From: Caldilineaceae bacterium | GTDB lineage: Bacteria; Chloroflexota; Anaerolineae; Caldilineales; Caldilineaceae | Assembly: GCA_020634755.1 (NCBI GenBank) | Contig: JACKBC010000068.1 | Span: 1 to 25,723, forward strand | DNA: 25,723 nucleotides | Direction of reading: 5' to 3' | Shown here: piece by piece, positions 23,742-25,723 of the stretch | Layout: every line of letters begins with the position of its first letter | Position numbering within the stretch: the first letter of the stretch is position 1 | Notes under the pieces: generated by a model | Told to the model about the DNA's origin: nothing | The model's input: only the letters and a program-made list of their open reading frames with translations | The model's database searches: none | Position numbers and translations under genes: made by a program

Positions 23742-23779
23742 CTTAGAACCTCTGCGTATATTATGATACAATAATTCCC

Positions 23780-24805
23780 ATGTTAACTGATGCCATTCAA
23801 GAAAGTTCGCCGGCATTGCTATTTACGTCGGCGCTCTCGTTTCCAGAATTTATCGAGCAAAATGAATTCTATGGTGAATTGCTGTGCGTCTGTTATGACG
23901 AGACGCGCCTGCCCGCCAAAGAACAGCTTCAATTTGCCCAATTTCCAGACACGCTAAATTGGCTGGTCATCGCCGCCGAAGATGCGCCGGACACCATTAT
24001 GGTGCTGCCCATCTTGCAGCGCATTGCCGAAGCCAGCCCCCGGCTGGATCTACATATTGTGTGCGAAGATGACGATCTCACTCGCTTAATGTCGCTGGTC
24101 GATGACGCGGAGCTGCCCGAAGATTGGGACGAATTAGACACACCGCTGCTGCTGATTTTTGATGAAGAATGGCAATATCAAGCGAGTTGGGGTCCTCGTC
24201 CGCAAGCCGCCGAAGAAGCGCTGGATCAATGGCTTTCGCAGCACCCCGAATATGAAGAACTGGCCGATAGCGATGACGATGCCGCGCAAATTACATATAA
24301 TCAGCTGTTGCATAAGCTGATCTATGAAATGCGTATTTGGTACAACGGAGACCTGCGCCACGCCTGCGCCGCTGAAATTGCCGACCTGCTGCAATCGATC
24401 CAGTCGGAAAGTGAATCTGACGATGAGGATGAGGCGGACAATGACAATGATGATAACCAGGGCAAGGATCAGGACAACGTCCAAGTCAGGCATCGTCAGG
24501 CTCAAGTCGATAGTGAAATGGTCGAAGAAGATAATGATAGTGAATCAGATCGCAGGACGCAAGAGAATGCCGCGCGCGACAACCGGGGCGGACGCCGACG
24601 CAGTCGCTCCAATAATCGCACCGACGGCGACCGCGAAGACGGTGACGCCCGTCGCCAACGCCGCAGCAACAACCGCCGCCGGAATAACAACAATAACAAC
24701 AGCAACAGCAACAATAACAATCGCTCCGGGCAATCGGGCGATCAACCCAACCGGCGCCGCAGCAGCCGCAGACGCAACAACCGCCGCAACAGCGCCTCGG
24801 AGTAA
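23780..24805 (+). CDS. Cys-less thioredoxin-fold protein with disordered Arg/Asn-rich tail
   Basis: A 341-aa protein in two parts. Residues about 15-205 match the layout of the Thioredoxin_9-type family: WLVIAAEDAPDTIMVLPILQ where active members have a W-C-G-D motif, then ASPRLDLHIV, a cis-Pro region DTPLLLIFDEEW (Pro122), the conserved WGPRP at 137-141 and LIYEMRIWYNGDLRHA. The active-site Cys is replaced by DAPD (68-71), so redox activity is unlikely. Residues 210-341 are low complexity: an acidic Ser/Asp/Glu stretch (208-230), then Arg/Asn/Ser runs including Asn runs near 302-314. It looks like an RNA-binding or phase-separating tail of the kind seen in RNase E and some helicases. The gene lies 26 nt before the SCO1 gene and is divergent from UMF1. 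Function is unknown. Confidence 0.8.
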   Translation: MLTDAIQESSPALLFTSALSFPEFIEQNEFYGELLCVCYDETRLPAKEQLQFAQFPDTLNWLVIAAEDAPDTIMVLPILQRIAEASPRLDLHIVCEDDDLTRLMSLVDDAELPEDWDELDTPLLLIFDEEWQYQASWGPRPQAAEEALDQWLSQHPEYEELADSDDDAAQITYNQLLHKLIYEMRIWYNGDLRHACAAEIADLLQSIQSESESDDEDEADNDNDDNQGKDQDNVQVRHRQAQVDSEMVEEDNDSESDRRTQENAARDNRGGRRRSRSNNRTDGDREDGDARRQRRSNNRRRNNNNNNSNSNNNNRSGQSGDQPNRRRSSRRRNNRRNSASE

Positions 24806-24830
24806 CATCCCCTCCCAGCTGCGGGCCATC

Positions 24831-25409
24831 ATGCACCTGGTTGCCCTTTGCTGCATAGCACTGCTATTCAGTGGATGTGGGCAAAGCTACGAATTCAAAG
24901 GCACAGCCTACGATCCGCCTGAAGCGGCCGCCGAAATCCAGGGCGAGATTGGCAACGGCCAAAGCTTTCGCCTAAGCGACCTCAAAGGCGATGTGGTGGT
25001 CATCTTTTTTGGCTACACGAATTGCCCAGACGTCTGCCCGCTCACGTTGGCGGAAATTAGCAAAGTATACAAACAGCTGGGTGCAGAAACGGCCGATTTA
25101 AAGACCGTCTTTGTCTCTATCGATCCAGAACGCGACGGACCGGAAAAGCTGGACGCGTATGTCCACGCCTTCAATCCCGGCTTTTATGGCGTTTATGTGG
25201 CGCCGGATGCATTGGAGCAGGTAAAAGCCGACTATTATGTTGTGGCCGACAAAGAAGAAACCGGCAATCCAGACGACGACAACTATTTTATGGCCCACAC
25301 GGGCTGGTTATATTTGATTGACCGGCAGGGCCGATTGCGCGTTTTGCATTCCGCCGAGTCGTCAGCAGAAGATCTAGCCGCCGACATCAACTACTTGTTG
25401 ACCAATTGA
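24831..25409 (+). CDS. SCO1/SenC-family copper lipoprotein
   Basis: ATG 24831 gives 192 aa; the open frame continues upstream through the neighbouring gene in another frame, which is a shadow. The start MHLVALCCIALLFSGC is a lipoprotein signal with Cys16 as the lipidated residue. The thioredoxin-like domain carries the copper site FGYTNCPDVCPLTLAE (Cys65, Cys69) and the conserved His156 in MAHTGWLYLID. SCO1 proteins act on the outer face of the cytoplasmic membrane and deliver copper to the Cu-A centre of cytochrome c oxidase or act as thiol reductants. No oxidase gene is in the window. It follows the Cys-less thioredoxin-fold gene by 25 bp, which suggests a joint transcript. Confidence 0.95.
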   Translation: MHLVALCCIALLFSGCGQSYEFKGTAYDPPEAAAEIQGEIGNGQSFRLSDLKGDVVVIFFGYTNCPDVCPLTLAEISKVYKQLGAETADLKTVFVSIDPERDGPEKLDAYVHAFNPGFYGVYVAPDALEQVKADYYVVADKEETGNPDDDNYFMAHTGWLYLIDRQGRLRVLHSAESSAEDLAADINYLLTN

Positions 25410-25722
25410 ACCACGGCTTGCACTGCCACCGTGGATTGTGATACCAACTGCGGTTGCCAAAGCCATGCATGATTTCCGTATCCTCAAAGCACAAGAGTGA
25501 ATCATTCATGGTCTTTGCAGAGCCAAAGGGTATTAAGCGCCCGGGCGCGGCGGAAGTTTTGTAAACGTTAAAGGCTTGCATGTCACCATTGGAAAAGCGC
25601 AGGGACAAGTCAATATACCTTTGGCTAGGACGTAGGCAAGCCTGGCGTAAAATTGGCAGATTCGCCATGTTGTTTTCGTTTGGCGTTCCACGGGCGCTGC
25701 GTAGGTCGTATTGGCGTGGACT
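25387..25722 (-). CDS. C-terminal part of an unrecognised minus-strand gene
   Basis: The frame is open to the right edge of the window, so this is probably the 3' end of a longer gene. The ATG at 25668 has no ribosome binding site, and the frame continues upstream with plausible sequence (QYDLRSARGTPNENN). Visible product: SQRYIDLSLRFSNGDMQAFNVYKT, FEDTEIMHGFGNRSWYHNPRW, ending in a Trp-rich WFNWSTSS. I do not recognise a family. Its stop lies 23 bp inside the SCO1 gene, a convergent overlap. Confidence 0.42.
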   Translation of the reverse strand, partial: SPRQYDLRSARGTPNENNMANLPILRQACLRPSQRYIDLSLRFSNGDMQAFNVYKTSAAPGRLIPFGSAKTMNDSLLCFEDTEIMHGFGNRSWYHNPRWQCKPWFNWSTSS

Positions 25723-25723
25723 T

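Noticed and set aside
24324..24830. Upstream part of the long frame leading into the SCO1 gene
   Set aside because: It overlaps the coding sequence of the Cys-less thioredoxin-like gene in another frame and is rich in Thr/Ala/Arg shadows. The lipoprotein signal at 24831 gives the natural start.
24486..24856. Cys- or Leu-run frames on the minus strand
   Set aside because: They are the antisense of the Asn/Arg-rich low-complexity tail and show no family resemblance.
25411..25434. CCACGG/CCGTGG hairpin as the SCO1 terminator
   Set aside because: The stem is only 6 bp with a 12-nt loop and no T-tract, and it lies within the convergent reading frame.

Overview
The window looks like a chromosome segment of a Gram-variable environmental bacterium, most likely a member of the Chloroflexota (Anaerolineae/Caldilineae-like). 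This is an inference. It rests on moderately high GC, secreted proteins with Thr/Pro linkers and Ig-like or CARDB-like domains that end in a Tyr-Leu-Pro tail, a TorD-type chaperone without its enzyme nearby, and a mix of UMF1-type MFS, SCO1 and YpfJ genes. No rRNA, tRNA or CRISPR array was seen.

Layout. Positions 1-1866 hold the end of an N-formylglutamate amidohydrolase-like gene, a small beta-repeat protein and an alpha/beta hydrolase, all on the plus strand. A promoter-rich 400-bp leader follows, then a secreted Thr/Pro-linker protein (2299-3159). Its stop codon interlocks with the stop of a minus-strand operon: a TorD-like chaperone followed by a propeller lipoprotein. Between that operon and a 1608-aa secreted multidomain protein (6506-11332) lies a 171-bp MITE with near-perfect terminal inverted repeats, an exact 8-bp target duplication and three internal hairpins. 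Its ends fit the IS66 family. After the giant gene, 11333-11943 carries several strong palindromes and then a translationally coupled two-gene cassette: a small RHH/CopG-like protein plus an HNH nuclease.

Positions 12824-17010 hold a divergent pair that looks like an antibiotic-resistance locus: a rifamycin phosphotransferase (rph)-type three-domain enzyme and an MFS drug-efflux-type transporter. Next come minus-strand genes for a VOC protein, a small P-loop kinase and an esterase, then a YpfJ-type zinc metallopeptidase with a clear intrinsic terminator. A divergent HTH regulator follows, then a convergent SDR gene with an upstream UMF1/Atg22-type MFS transporter. The window ends with a Cys-less thioredoxin-fold protein fused to a disordered Arg/Asn tail, an SCO1-like copper lipoprotein, and the C-terminal end of an unrecognised minus-strand gene.

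The most interesting signals are the MITE, the C-terminal Tyr-Leu-Pro tail shared by the two secreted proteins, the degenerate thioredoxin fused to a disordered tail, the palindrome cluster beside the RHH/HNH cassette, and the rph/efflux pair. I see no clear, wholly new multi-gene system; the RHH/HNH cassette and the tail motif are the best candidates.
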